Shown here: positions 13,129 through 21,199 of the stretch, piece by piece
How positions within the stretch are numbered: the stretch's first letter is position 1
Layout: every line of letters starts with the position of its first letter
Origin: a virus
Length of the DNA: 22,844 bases
Reading direction: 5' to 3' (one strand)
IMG/VR virus record: IMGVR_UViG_3300035086_000051
Location: 1-22,844 of that record
Translations under genes and position numbers: made by a program
Notes under the pieces: model-generated
What the model saw: the letters and a program-made list of their open reading frames with translations, nothing else
Database searches by the model: none
What the model was told of the DNA's origin: nothing

Positions 13129-14631
13129 ATGGCCGAAGACGATATCGTCCAAAAAGTAGTTATTGAGGTTGATGACGCGGCGCTCGCCAGGGTTGGCACG
13201 ACCGCGCAGCAATCGTTTGGCCAGTTGGAGCGCGCCGCCGATAGCGCCGGGACGTCGATGGCCGGCGTGCAGGCCGCGGCCGGCCAGGTCGGTACCGGCG
13301 CGGCCAAGCTCGGCGCCGGGCTGGATCAGGTCACGGAGAAGACCGTCGTCACCACCCGCCAGATGCGGGCGATGGGCACGGTCATGCGCGTCGTCGGTGA
13401 ATCAGGGGCGGCCAGCGTCGCCACCGGGTTTGTGAAGATAGGCGCGGCGCTCGGGCCGATCGGCATCGCGCTGTACGCGGCGGCGGAAGCGTTCTCGTTC
13501 ATCAAAGGCAAAATGAAGGAGTGGGAAGATCAGGCGAAGGCGACCATCGAAGTGATGGGAAACATTGCGAAGATCGCCAAGGAGAACGCCCCCACTGGGC
13601 CTATGCCTTTCACTGGCGGGGCCGCCTACGACCTCCCGAAGGCTATTGATAGCGCAAAGGCGTTTGTCGCCGTGCTGAAGGACGCCGGTATTGCAGTTGA
13701 TGATGTTGCTGCCGACACCAAGAAGATCGGCGATGCGTCCTACCAGGCCAGCCTGCAGGCCGCGAAGCTCTACGAAAAGATGTCGCCGATCGAAAAGTTG
13801 GATTTCGAGAAAGTGCTCAAGGGGCTCGGCTTCCCGCCTGAGGCCATCGCGAGCATCGAGAAGGGAACGGCTTCACTCAAGCAAGCGCGAGCTGAAGCTG
13901 AGGCCTCATCGTGGGAAAATTGGGCGCCGGCGTTCAGAAAGATCGGGGAGGCCATACAATCCGCAGCCCAGGCCGCAGGTGCGTTCTTCTCGAGCCTGGC
14001 CGCATCCGCGGGTGCGTTCTTCGCGGACTTCTGGCAACGTTTGGTTGATGCGGTCAATTTGTCTGTTCAGCAGGTCAAGGACGCTTTCACCAGCGTCGCC
14101 ACCACCATCGAGAACGCGTTCAACGCGATCATGGCCCCGATCCAGACGGTGTTGACCACGATCGGCGGCTGGGTCAACGCGCTGCTCGGCAAGGCGCAGG
14201 CGTTGTTGGGCGTTGTCCAAGGACTGATCGGTGGTGGCGGCGCGCCCTCCGGCGGCGGTGGCATCGGTCACGCAGCTACGGGCGGGTTGTTCGTCGGCCG
14301 GCATGGCGGGATCGACACCAATCTCGCCTATTTGACCTCCGGTGAGTTCATCATGAATACGGCCGCTGTGCAAAAGTACGGCGTTGCGGCGATGCACTCC
14401 ATCAATTCGATGCAGGCTCCGCGCTTCGCCATGGGCGGGCTGAACACCGGCGCGCGGCCTTCGTTTGCCGGGTATGCCGCATCGGCTGCACCACGCGTGC
14501 TCAATTTGTCGATCGAGGGGCGGTCTTTCCCTGGCCTTTCGATCCCCGAGGCCACCGCCGCTTCATTGGAACGCTTCTCGGTGCATTCGCAGCTCGCCTC
14601 GACCGGGCGCAAGCCGAGCTGGAAGCGGTGA
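13129..14631 (+). CDS. Tape measure protein (short)
   Basis: A 500-aa protein starting after GAAGGTGAG. It begins like many tape measures (VQKVVIEVDDAALARVG, then an Ala/Gly-rich coiled-coil stretch), has hydrophobic helices at about residues 105-125, and amphipathic helices with AFFSSLAASAGAFFADFWQ and TIENAFNAIMAPIQTVLTT. The C-terminus holds the characteristic Gly-rich hinge (IGGGGAPSGGGGIGHAATGG) followed by GGIDTNLAYLTSGEFIMN and AVQKYGVAAMHSINS, the conserved ending of tape measure proteins. It sets tail length and probably enters the cell envelope with the DNA. At 1.5 angstrom per residue, 500 residues imply a tail of at most about 75 nm. Confidence 0.85.
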   Translation: MAEDDIVQKVVIEVDDAALARVGTTAQQSFGQLERAADSAGTSMAGVQAAAGQVGTGAAKLGAGLDQVTEKTVVTTRQMRAMGTVMRVVGESGAASVATGFVKIGAALGPIGIALYAAAEAFSFIKGKMKEWEDQAKATIEVMGNIAKIAKENAPTGPMPFTGGAAYDLPKAIDSAKAFVAVLKDAGIAVDDVAADTKKIGDASYQASLQAAKLYEKMSPIEKLDFEKVLKGLGFPPEAIASIEKGTASLKQARAEAEASSWENWAPAFRKIGEAIQSAAQAAGAFFSSLAASAGAFFADFWQRLVDAVNLSVQQVKDAFTSVATTIENAFNAIMAPIQTVLTTIGGWVNALLGKAQALLGVVQGLIGGGGAPSGGGGIGHAATGGLFVGRHGGIDTNLAYLTSGEFIMNTAAVQKYGVAAMHSINSMQAPRFAMGGLNTGARPSFAGYAASAAPRVLNLSIEGRSFPGLSIPEATAASLERFSVHSQLASTGRKPSWKR

Positions 14632-14635
14632 GCGT

Positions 14636-15091
14636 ATGGGTGCGCTGTACCCCGGCCCGCCAACCGACAGTCAGAGTGTGCTGCAAATCAGCGTCATGGG
14701 TGTGCCTTTGTATTCCGCGCGCGGGCTGTCCCAGACATTGGAGCCGATTGCCGCGTCGAAAAACCAGCGGCGCTCGATCAATGGCATTCTGACCAATGTG
14801 GCGCATTCGCAGTTTTCCAAGTACATGTCGAAGATCACCTGCACCGACGCACGGACCCCGGCAGTCGACGGGATATGGCCCGGCTTGACAGTAGTGGTCG
14901 ATTGCGCCGCGTTCCTATCCTATCCTGCAGGCGGATCGCCGCATCGCACGGTAATAGCGGGTAGCGCCTTCACGGAAGGCAGCTTTACATTCTATCGACC
15001 GCGGCTGACCATGATGATCACGACTACCACGCTCCAGGTCGACGAATGGGCCGGGACGGTGCCCTGGGAAATAGATTTGGAAGAGGTTTGA
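14636..15091 (+). CDS. Tail-tip protein, unknown family
   Basis: Start chosen at ATG 14636, 4 bases after the tape measure stop; an in-frame ATG at 14465 lies inside the tape measure gene. The 151-aa protein is beta-rich: LQISVMGVPLYSARGLSQTL, EPIAASKNQRRSINGILTNV, then KITCTDARTPAVDGIWPGL, TVVVDCAAFLSYP and RLTMMITTTTLQVDEWAGTV, closing with PWEIDLEEV. Two cysteines (CTD and DCA) could be paired. I recall similar unnamed proteins after tape measure genes in rhizobial prophages. By position it is a distal tail or hub accessory protein; the role of ring-forming Dit protein is possible, not shown. Confidence 0.62.
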   Translation: MGALYPGPPTDSQSVLQISVMGVPLYSARGLSQTLEPIAASKNQRRSINGILTNVAHSQFSKYMSKITCTDARTPAVDGIWPGLTVVVDCAAFLSYPAGGSPHRTVIAGSAFTEGSFTFYRPRLTMMITTTTLQVDEWAGTVPWEIDLEEV

Positions 15092-15092
15092 G

Positions 15093-17057
15093 GTGCCGTT
15101 TTATTTCGCGTGGTGCGGTCCGGGCGAGGCTTTCAGCGAAGCCCATCTGCGCGAGGACGAGCTTATTCTGTCGTTCGACATCGCGCATCTCGAGGGGCAA
15201 ATCCCGACGCTCGACGTTGAGGTGAAAAATCCGCATGTGGGCCTGCTCGCGCCGGGCCGGCTGCAATGGGCCTGGTTCTCTTATTTCGATGGCGCGGCCT
15301 ATACACCATTGTTCTACGGCAGATTGATTGCGCTGCCGTCCAATCTGCTGGGCGAGGTCGTCACCCTGAAGTTTATTTCGCGTCCGACGAACTTCATGGC
15401 GCAAAAGCAGTCGAGGGCCGAATCCTTGAAGGTGTCGCCGTACTATGATCCGATCTGGATCAACCAATCGATGCTCGACGATCCCGATACGATCCTGGAA
15501 TCCTACAGCATGGCATGGCACGTTGACCGGTTCGCGCAGTCGGTCACGGTCAGCGACATCACCTTCGGCGAGGATGTGACCGAGGAGTTCATGCCGGAGG
15601 ATTCGTTCTACGACAGCGTCTCGATTTCATTTGCGCAAACTACGCAGAACCAGGTCATATTTGACGGCAAGATCGACTGGACGCAGGAGGAGGTCGGTGT
15701 GGTTGCGTTGCCGCCGACCAGCATAACGGCGGCGAACAGTGGGCAGATCGCGACCGACTTCCCCAAAGCTGGGCAAACCCTGGCGGACGGGGTGACCGTT
15801 GCCAGCAGCACGGTCGACATCACTACTGGAGATGTTTCCGGCGGCAAAATTGCACCGAAAGAGTATCACTTTCAATACAAGAACTACGAGGCAACGCACC
15901 GTGATGGTGACGTTCTCACCTATAACTTTTCTCAGACCGGGTATTTGAGTGGAGGAGTTGTCCATCTCACCGGCGGGGGAACATCGGGCGATCCTGAGCA
16001 CGGCATAGCTGCTGAGCACCATTACAGCGCCGATTACAAAGGCATCATGAATGGCGGAAATGGGCACCCTAATGTGCAGGCAAACCTGTCGGTGCGGTAT
16101 GAGATGCAGCGCGGGCGCACCGAGATCCTCAAATTCGTCATGGTGAGCGAGCTCCAGTCGATCATCACCACTCCCGACGATGCGCCGTTCAATCCGATAA
16201 AGATTTCGATGCAGGGTTCCGATGTCAACCTTGCATTGGCTGGGCAGCCTCCGCCTCTCGGCTATTCCGGGCGCAGCACGTTCATTCCGACGGATCGTGG
16301 TCTGCAGTCCATGATTTATCCCATGCTGGTCGGTCGCGCGCATCTGATGCAGGCCGCTCGCGCGGTCAAGGTGTCATTCGATTGCACGTTCGAGCGTGCC
16401 TTGACCTTGAGTTGCAGGAAGAATGCCCTGCTGCACGACGCCCGATTGCCCGGTGGGCAGGTGATCGGCAAGATCACCGAATATCACATCAAGGGCTCCG
16501 GCGACTCCGGTGATCTGGTCGGTACGGTGCAGCTGGAATCGACCATCGGCACCGGAAATCAGATATTCATTTCCGAAGGCAACCCGACCTACGTTGCCGA
16601 TGGATATGCGGCGGTCGGCTACCAGTTCTATGAGAATGCCGATCTGTCTTTGCCGACCAGCGACATGACGATTGAGATGCCGGCAAGTGTTCAGGTCGAC
16701 GATGGTTTGGTAACCCCGTTGACGCTCAACCAAATCGTGACAAAGTTTGTGATCCATCAGGGCGTCCAAATGGATGACATCTTGTCTAGCTCGGCGCCAT
16801 TCACGCCGTCTTTTCCCACCGATATCCCGGTCAACAATCCAGGGCTGCCGAGCGTCGAGACTCAGTACAATAGCGCAGTGACGGCCGGTAACCTGATAGA
16901 CCAAACGCTGGCGGCGGCCATACAGGCCGATCCAACTTGGATAGAGCTGCAGATTCAACCTGTGGCCAATCAGTCGTTCCATGCCGAGTATGATCTCGGT
17001 GTTGGAATTCTCGTCGTTCCCAAAATGATAAATTTGGACGCTGCTGCCAATGGCTGA
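15093..17057 (+). CDS. Tail hub/baseplate protein
   Basis: A 654-aa protein with a GTG start (15093), one base after the preceding stop and with GAGG a few bases upstream. The N-terminal 110 residues have a hub-like pattern: FSEAHLREDELILSFDIAHL, DVEVKNPHVGLLAPGRLQWA, FSYFDGAAYTPLFYGRLIAL, VVTLKFISRPTNF, a pattern that resembles hub proteins whose first domain builds the tail-tip ring. The middle is beta-rich with polar loops; residues about 330-345 (VRYEMQRGRTEILKFVMV) and 410-450 (FIPTDRGLQSMIYPMLVGRA) are better conserved-looking. No lysozyme or peptidase motif is visible. Next to the tape measure this is the likely central tail-tip component to which fibres attach. Confidence 0.7.
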   Translation: MPFYFAWCGPGEAFSEAHLREDELILSFDIAHLEGQIPTLDVEVKNPHVGLLAPGRLQWAWFSYFDGAAYTPLFYGRLIALPSNLLGEVVTLKFISRPTNFMAQKQSRAESLKVSPYYDPIWINQSMLDDPDTILESYSMAWHVDRFAQSVTVSDITFGEDVTEEFMPEDSFYDSVSISFAQTTQNQVIFDGKIDWTQEEVGVVALPPTSITAANSGQIATDFPKAGQTLADGVTVASSTVDITTGDVSGGKIAPKEYHFQYKNYEATHRDGDVLTYNFSQTGYLSGGVVHLTGGGTSGDPEHGIAAEHHYSADYKGIMNGGNGHPNVQANLSVRYEMQRGRTEILKFVMVSELQSIITTPDDAPFNPIKISMQGSDVNLALAGQPPPLGYSGRSTFIPTDRGLQSMIYPMLVGRAHLMQAARAVKVSFDCTFERALTLSCRKNALLHDARLPGGQVIGKITEYHIKGSGDSGDLVGTVQLESTIGTGNQIFISEGNPTYVADGYAAVGYQFYENADLSLPTSDMTIEMPASVQVDDGLVTPLTLNQIVTKFVIHQGVQMDDILSSSAPFTPSFPTDIPVNNPGLPSVETQYNSAVTAGNLIDQTLAAAIQADPTWIELQIQPVANQSFHAEYDLGVGILVVPKMINLDAAANG

Positions 17058-17271
17058 CCTCGTACAGATCATCAGGCCGTGGGTCGTGGTAGACGTCACC
17101 CCTCCCGCGGTGGGACAGACGGCGCCTTCGTCTACTGCTGTGGCACCATCCACGATCAATATCGGCAAGGCAGTATCGTCTTCCAGCGTGCAAAGCACAT
17201 CTGGAAACTACTCCTATGACCTAACGTGCTACATGCACTCGGTCGTCAAGGAGAGAGGGTCGACGAATTGA
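17050..17271 (+). CDS. Small tail protein, tandem paralogue copy 1
   Basis: A 73-aa protein overlapping the hub gene by 8 bases (ATGGCTGA). It reads MADLVQIIRPWVVVDVTPP, then a Thr/Ser/Ala-rich linker, NIGKAVSSSSVQSTSGNYSY and DLTCYMHSVVKERGSTN. It closely matches the next gene (17275-17598) over about 65 residues, with a single-residue length difference in the linker. The first 20 residues may form a beta hairpin; the polar second half is repeat-like Ser/Thr. A small tail-tip or fibre adaptor is plausible from position. This copy carries a cysteine (position of the LTCY motif) where the other has histidine. No family recognised. Confidence 0.65.
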   Translation: MADLVQIIRPWVVVDVTPPAVGQTAPSSTAVAPSTINIGKAVSSSSVQSTSGNYSYDLTCYMHSVVKERGSTN

Positions 17272-17500
17272 CGAATGACGGATTTAGTTCAAATCATCAG
17301 ACCGTGGGTGGTTGTCGATGTCACCCCGCCTCAGGTGGGACAGACGGCATCTTCGGCTAATGGAACGACATCGCCCTCCGTACTCAATATCGGCAAGGCC
17401 GTGTCGTCTTCGACCGTGCAGAGTACGTCCGGCAACTATTCATACGATGTAACGCATTACATTCACGGTGTTTCGCAGGAGCAGAAGGCTCAAAAATCGC
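17050..17500 (+). repeat. Direct tandem gene duplication (unit about 225 bp)
   Basis: The starts of the two small genes are 225 bases apart. Shared stretches include GTGGGACAGACGGC and AATATCGGCAAGGC in equivalent places. Divergence is mostly synonymous, so the duplication is old. Confidence 0.75.
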
Positions 17501-17598
17501 CGGGCGATTCTCCAGGCAAGGCTCTTGGTCCGAATGGTTCCGATCAAAGCGGTCAATTACCTGGCGCGACAGACGAAGATCCTAGTGTGAAGTCATGA
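17275..17598 (+). CDS. Small tail protein, tandem paralogue copy 2 with extended C-terminus
   Basis: A 107-aa protein 3 bases after copy 1, preceded by GAGAGAGGG (17250-17258). It reads MTDLVQIIRPWVVVDVTPP, NIGKAVSSSTVQSTSGNYSY, DVTHYIHGVSQEQKAQK, then a 36-residue Gly/Ser/Pro/Asp tail (SPGDSPGKALGPNGSDQSG) absent from copy 1. The two copies agree in protein far more than in DNA: many differences fall at third codon positions, which shows that both have been kept functional since duplication. The tail looks disordered and could tether another fibre part. Function unknown. Confidence 0.65.
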   Translation: MTDLVQIIRPWVVVDVTPPQVGQTASSANGTTSPSVLNIGKAVSSSTVQSTSGNYSYDVTHYIHGVSQEQKAQKSPGDSPGKALGPNGSDQSGQLPGATDEDPSVKS

Positions 17599-17614
17599 CG
17601 GTTGAAACCTGAAA

Positions 17615-18454
17615 ATGCCGATCATTTACAGAACAGCAGGACCGTGGGGTGCCGGCAAGGGTGCCAACCTCGTCGCTGGCGAGGTCGACGGCAATTTCTA
17701 CGACCTCGACGCGCGGCTGATGGTGACCGAGGGGGCCATTCCGGAACTCGTCTCGATCTCGTTTTTCGAGGTCGTGGGCAACTCCTTTTACATCCATATG
17801 ACGAACGGCACCATCCAGGGACCGTTCGCCCTGCCGCAGCTTGCCTGGAACTTTCGCGGCGAGTGGCTGCCGAGTATCGTTTATTACGTGAACGATGTCG
17901 TTACCCACAACGGCAGCGTTTACATGGTCATGTTCAACCACGTCAGCGGTTCGACATTCGATCCGAATGCCAATGACGGTCTTGGCCATCCTTATTATGG
18001 GTTGCTGCTGACGGAGCCTGGCAGCGTCTTGCCTACCGGGGGAAACATCGGCGACTATTTGTATAAGCGCTCGAGCACCGATTTTGATTGCACCTGGAGT
18101 CCTCCGGTCGTGTTTCCGGCGCAGGCGTTGCGGGAAGCGCCCAATCCGACATATACGGTGACCCTCGATAATATCGCCAGTTATGTTCGCTGCATCAATG
18201 GGTCGGGTTGCACCGTCGCGATCCCGACCGATGCGGCACTGAATTTTCCGCTGTCGACCGAGATTTCGCTGCGCCAGTGCACGGACTCGCCCGTCATCCT
18301 GCAGCCGGCGAGCGGCGTGGTGTTCAACACGATAAAAGGCTTCTTGTTTTCGAACGGCACCGTGCAGACCGGTCGTAACGGAGCGGTGATCACCGCGAAG
18401 AAAATTGGCCCCAACACTTGGGATATCTTCGGGTTGCTGGCGGGGGGGGTGTGA
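17615..18454 (+). CDS. Tail fibre-like protein with chitin-binding-like motif
   Basis: A 279-aa protein. The N-terminus (GPWGAGKGANLVAGEVDGNF, YDLDARL) matches the opening found in many phage fibre proteins. Residues about 76-118 resemble a CBM5/12 chitin-binding-type module: LAWNFRGEWLPSIVYYVNDV, VTHNGSVYMVMFNHVSGST, with the Trp, Tyr and 'Y..ND.V...G..Y' spacing. Residues 143-166 (GNIGDYLYKRSSTDFDCTW) are a fibre linker motif, and 176-275 form a beta domain common at fibre ends (TVTLDNIASYVRC, VAIPTDAALNFPLSTEISLR, AVITAKKIGPNTWDIFG). It is probably an attachment protein recognising surface polysaccharide. The gene ends in a run of eight G (see 18442-18449). Ligand is unknown. Confidence 0.72.
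   Translation: MPIIYRTAGPWGAGKGANLVAGEVDGNFYDLDARLMVTEGAIPELVSISFFEVVGNSFYIHMTNGTIQGPFALPQLAWNFRGEWLPSIVYYVNDVVTHNGSVYMVMFNHVSGSTFDPNANDGLGHPYYGLLLTEPGSVLPTGGNIGDYLYKRSSTDFDCTWSPPVVFPAQALREAPNPTYTVTLDNIASYVRCINGSGCTVAIPTDAALNFPLSTEISLRQCTDSPVILQPASGVVFNTIKGFLFSNGTVQTGRNGAVITAKKIGPNTWDIFGLLAGGV
18442..18449 (+). repeat. G8 homopolymer at the end of the fibre gene
   Basis: The last codons of the fibre gene contain eight G in a row. Loss of one G, or a +1 translational slip, would bypass the TGA at 18452 and run in frame into the next gene (start 18459). Confidence 0.6.
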
Positions 18455-18458
18455 GGTC

Positions 18459-19040
18459 ATGGCATTTGTCAAGCGCGAAAGCCACATCAAGCGCATTTAC
18501 ATGAACAACGACAAGAACAGTGGCGTGTGGGTCGACATCGAGCGGTCGGATAATTTCACCGTCGATACCGTTCATCAAGATAACGCCGGTGGGCAAAGCA
18601 TCGACTACTCGTTTGATTGGGACAGCTTCGATCCGAACCATCCGAACAACGATGTCCTGACGATTGTTCAAGGTGACAATCCTGATGCCTCGGTGGGGTC
18701 CAAAATAAAAATTCCGTTGCGGAATTACATCAATGTCCAGATCGGCAGTCGTTTGTACTACATCTATTTCGACAACACGGAGAACAATCAGGTTCGCAAG
18801 ACTCACACCAACCGTATCTACAATCGTGCCATACCGAAGGATCAGTTGGATCAGGATGGCCAGCCACCGCGGGATGCCGATGCCTATTTCGCACTGATAC
18901 AAGACATCCAGCCAGACGAGGCGCAATATATCGATGTCGAAGTCATCGACAAGTACGTGTTGGACCAGGACAGGAAACATACTTACTCGGAGAAGGATTG
19001 GGCGCAGAACATCGACGCGATCATATCCGAGGCTTTATAA
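18459..19040 (+). CDS. Conserved-looking tail-region protein, unknown
   Basis: A 193-aa protein beginning MAFVKRESHIKRIYMNNDKN, with GTGAGG just upstream of ATG 18459. It is rich in Asp and Asn, contains DYSFDWDSFDPNHPNNDV, VGSKIKIPLRNYINVQIGSR and a YYIYFDNTENNQVRKTH stretch, and ends with a helical, acidic part (EVIDKYVLDQDRKHTYSEKD). Its frame is open upstream into the preceding fibre gene. No named family is recognised; by position in a fibre block it may be a fibre accessory or baseplate component. Low lysine and high Asp/Asn content differ from the head genes. Confidence 0.6.
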   Translation: MAFVKRESHIKRIYMNNDKNSGVWVDIERSDNFTVDTVHQDNAGGQSIDYSFDWDSFDPNHPNNDVLTIVQGDNPDASVGSKIKIPLRNYINVQIGSRLYYIYFDNTENNQVRKTHTNRIYNRAIPKDQLDQDGQPPRDADAYFALIQDIQPDEAQYIDVEVIDKYVLDQDRKHTYSEKDWAQNIDAIISEAL

Positions 19041-19871
19041 ATGGCTGATGGTGACGTCGCTACGATCAACCCGCCGTGGCGTCTCGACCCGTTGCAGAAT
19101 ATCGTCAACATCAGTTGGGGTGTCGATGTCATCGTGGTCTTCGTGACTGGCTCGATTTATAAGTGCGAATCAGCTGGGTTCGATGTTGTGACCGATACCA
19201 ACAACAATCCTGCTGCGGAGTACCTGGGTGCTTGGAATTCGCCGTACATACCTGATCCAGACCCGGATCTTACGCCGATTTTCCCATCAGTTGCTTACAG
19301 GGTTGCGTCCGGCGCCGGTGAGTTCATCACATCTACGGCGCCTGCTGTTGGTGATACGGGTTACAATGAATTCTGGATTGACTGTGCTGTGTTTGCTATC
19401 GACGGCTCGGCCGATGATAGCGGCCTGCAGCGCGCAATTGACGGCACGCGTTTGATCGAATCCTACTCTGACAATGCTCCACCTGGGCTGTTGTGGCTCG
19501 TGGATGCACCGTCGATGCGTGAAGGCACGACAATCAGATGGAAGGTCAGACATGGGCCGCACAGACTTGATGACTTTACCGATCCCCCAAATAGCATGAC
19601 GCAAGTGTATCCTCTTGGCCCATCTTATAATTCAACGCCAGAGTATGGAACGACGTGGTTTGGATACGTGTTATATGCCTATCGGTTGGACGCCGATGGT
19701 TTGGGCACGGCTTATAGTGAAATAGTTTCAGGCGAAGCGGGGGTCAGGCAAGACGTTCCTCCTGAGTGGAATGCTCAAATTTCGGAGAACGTGGCTGGGG
19801 CTCCGGTTCTCGGAATCCCGTTTCAAGATCCACCACCGTATATCACAGAAGACTTGATAACTGAGCAATGA
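19041..19871 (+). CDS. 276-aa tail/fibre-region protein, unknown
   Basis: The ATG follows the previous TAA without any gap. The protein is polar, beta-like and Pro/Asp-rich: WRLDPLQNIVNISWGVDVIV, GSIYKCESAGFDVVTD, YIPDPDPDLTPIFPSVAYRV, GYNEFWIDCAVFAIDGSADD, LLWLVDAPSMREGTTIRWKV, FGYVLYAYRLDADGLGTAYS, ending PPYITEDLITEQ. There is no signal peptide, membrane helix or catalytic motif that I can name. It may be a structural or receptor-binding part; its Trp/Tyr-rich strands would suit glycan contact. Gene edges (stop overlapping TGATGG before the next gene) indicate cotranscription with the second repeat protein. Confidence 0.58.
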   Translation: MADGDVATINPPWRLDPLQNIVNISWGVDVIVVFVTGSIYKCESAGFDVVTDTNNNPAAEYLGAWNSPYIPDPDPDLTPIFPSVAYRVASGAGEFITSTAPAVGDTGYNEFWIDCAVFAIDGSADDSGLQRAIDGTRLIESYSDNAPPGLLWLVDAPSMREGTTIRWKVRHGPHRLDDFTDPPNSMTQVYPLGPSYNSTPEYGTTWFGYVLYAYRLDADGLGTAYSEIVSGEAGVRQDVPPEWNAQISENVAGAPVLGIPFQDPPPYITEDLITEQ

Positions 19872-19874
19872 TGG

Positions 19875-21194
19875 ATGATCGCTGGAGTCGTCGCCGAGGA
19901 ACTATTGTTGCCATTGGCGATTCCGCCATCTGCCACCTATGTCGATCCCGATATTTTTCCGCAGGCGATAATCAAGGTTCCCGGCTTCCTTTTGTTCGAG
20001 GGACAGTTCAATGATAGCGATCTCATCTATGCTGCTTATGTCGGTGATGTCACTGATAGTATCTTCCCGCCGCTATATGTCGATCCCGATGCCGTCTACA
20101 ATTTTTCCAAGGACTTTAGCGCCGCAATCGTTACCCCGCCGTTCAGCGATGTCGATGTCGTCTACAGCCCGACGGTGCTCAGCAAGGTGCTCGGCCCGCA
20201 GCTGTTCGTCGATGTCGACGTCTTCGGTGGCACCAGGAAGATCACGCAGGGCAAGGCGACCATCAATCAGACCGTCCCGATCAGTAATGTCGTCGATCTC
20301 GATATTATCTACGGTCCGATTATCGAGCGCGCTGGCCGCACTATCGTCACGCAGCAGGCTGCACTCGCGACCGACAGCGACGTAATTCATCTCGACGAGA
20401 CAACTGCTGCGATCAGTGTCTTGCTCGGGACATTGGTCAGTGAGACCGCGTCATATACACCGCCGCCACTCGGATATTTGTCGCCGGCATCGGTCAGCAG
20501 TGCGGACGTGGTGTGGTCGGCTGGTATGGTCGGACCGCTCGCGCCGGCCGCTCTCGTCGATGGCGATGTGTTCTACCCGCCCGCTCAGCAGCTCAACGTC
20601 ATTCCCGGCACCGTTCCTGCGGATGACGCATTCCCTGTGGTGTGGCTCGCGCGAGGACTCGGGGCGCCGATCGTCGTCGATGCGGACATCATCAACGGTC
20701 TGGCTCTCGGGCAGCCTGGCTCATTCGCCCTGTATGTCGATGCCGGCGAGTTCATTTCGTCTGCGACCGTCACGTTGCAGTCGACCTACCTCACATCCGC
20801 GTCGGTTACCGATACCGACACCTTCTATCCGCCTCTTGAAGGGCAGGGCATCGGCGTCGCTTACGACCCATTGCTAGGAGCCGACGTGGTACCGGCGCCG
20901 GCCGTCAATCGCGCCCCACTTTTCCCGGTTGTTCCGGTCATCGATCCTGAACCGGTCTACGTGCCCGTTATCGGGGACGCCCCACATGTGCCGAGCTTGG
21001 TCGTGGACACGGATGCCGTCCTCGCACCGAGCGTCGGCATTACCCAGACACTGACGGCCGGCATCCTCACCGACGTGGATGCGTTCAATACGCCTGCACT
21101 GGCAGCGGCTGCGGGCTTTGATGGGACACTTGCGCTCGATGGCCCGATCATGCCGGCCACCCCGCAGCCCACCGTGATCTATATCGAGGGTTAG
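19875..21194 (+). CDS. Second acidic tandem-repeat protein (about 22-residue period), unknown
   Basis: A 439-aa protein, ATG 19875, 3 bases after the preceding stop. Nearly the whole chain is built from one degenerate unit with a Asp-x-Asp-x-hydrophobic-aromatic core: VDPDIF (23), NDSDLIY (46), VDPDAVY (69), SDVDVVYSP (91), VDVDVF (112), VDLDIIYGP (140), TDSDVIH (166), SSADVVW (208), VDGDVFYPP (228), VDADII (268), VDAGEF (288), TDTDTFYPP (312), VDTDAVLAP (377), TDVDAFNTP (399). Including weaker copies there are about 18 units. No hydrophobic transmembrane part or signal peptide is seen, and the chain ends in a short Pro-rich tail (MPATPQPTVIYIEG). It is a distant relative of the protein at 8855-10075. 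Location among fibres suggests a rod-like virion component; no function known. Confidence 0.75.
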   Translation: MIAGVVAEELLLPLAIPPSATYVDPDIFPQAIIKVPGFLLFEGQFNDSDLIYAAYVGDVTDSIFPPLYVDPDAVYNFSKDFSAAIVTPPFSDVDVVYSPTVLSKVLGPQLFVDVDVFGGTRKITQGKATINQTVPISNVVDLDIIYGPIIERAGRTIVTQQAALATDSDVIHLDETTAAISVLLGTLVSETASYTPPPLGYLSPASVSSADVVWSAGMVGPLAPAALVDGDVFYPPAQQLNVIPGTVPADDAFPVVWLARGLGAPIVVDADIINGLALGQPGSFALYVDAGEFISSATVTLQSTYLTSASVTDTDTFYPPLEGQGIGVAYDPLLGADVVPAPAVNRAPLFPVVPVIDPEPVYVPVIGDAPHVPSLVVDTDAVLAPSVGITQTLTAGILTDVDAFNTPALAAAAGFDGTLALDGPIMPATPQPTVIYIEG

Positions 21195-21199
21195 ACTTC

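Noticed and set aside
14465-14635. Earlier start for the tail-tip gene
   Set aside because: It lies in the conserved tape measure C-terminal region and yields an Arg/Ser/Cys-rich extension typical of out-of-frame reading.
17268-17296. TTGACG with a spaced AT-rich hexamer as a promoter
   Set aside because: The second box (AAATCA) is poor and the pair lies across a gene start inside a tightly packed operon; likely chance.
17050-17500. Template/variable repeat pair of a diversity-generating retroelement
   Set aside because: The capsid module resembles that of BPP-1, but differences between the two copies are not limited to adenines, are mostly synonymous, and no reverse transcriptase is visible in the window.
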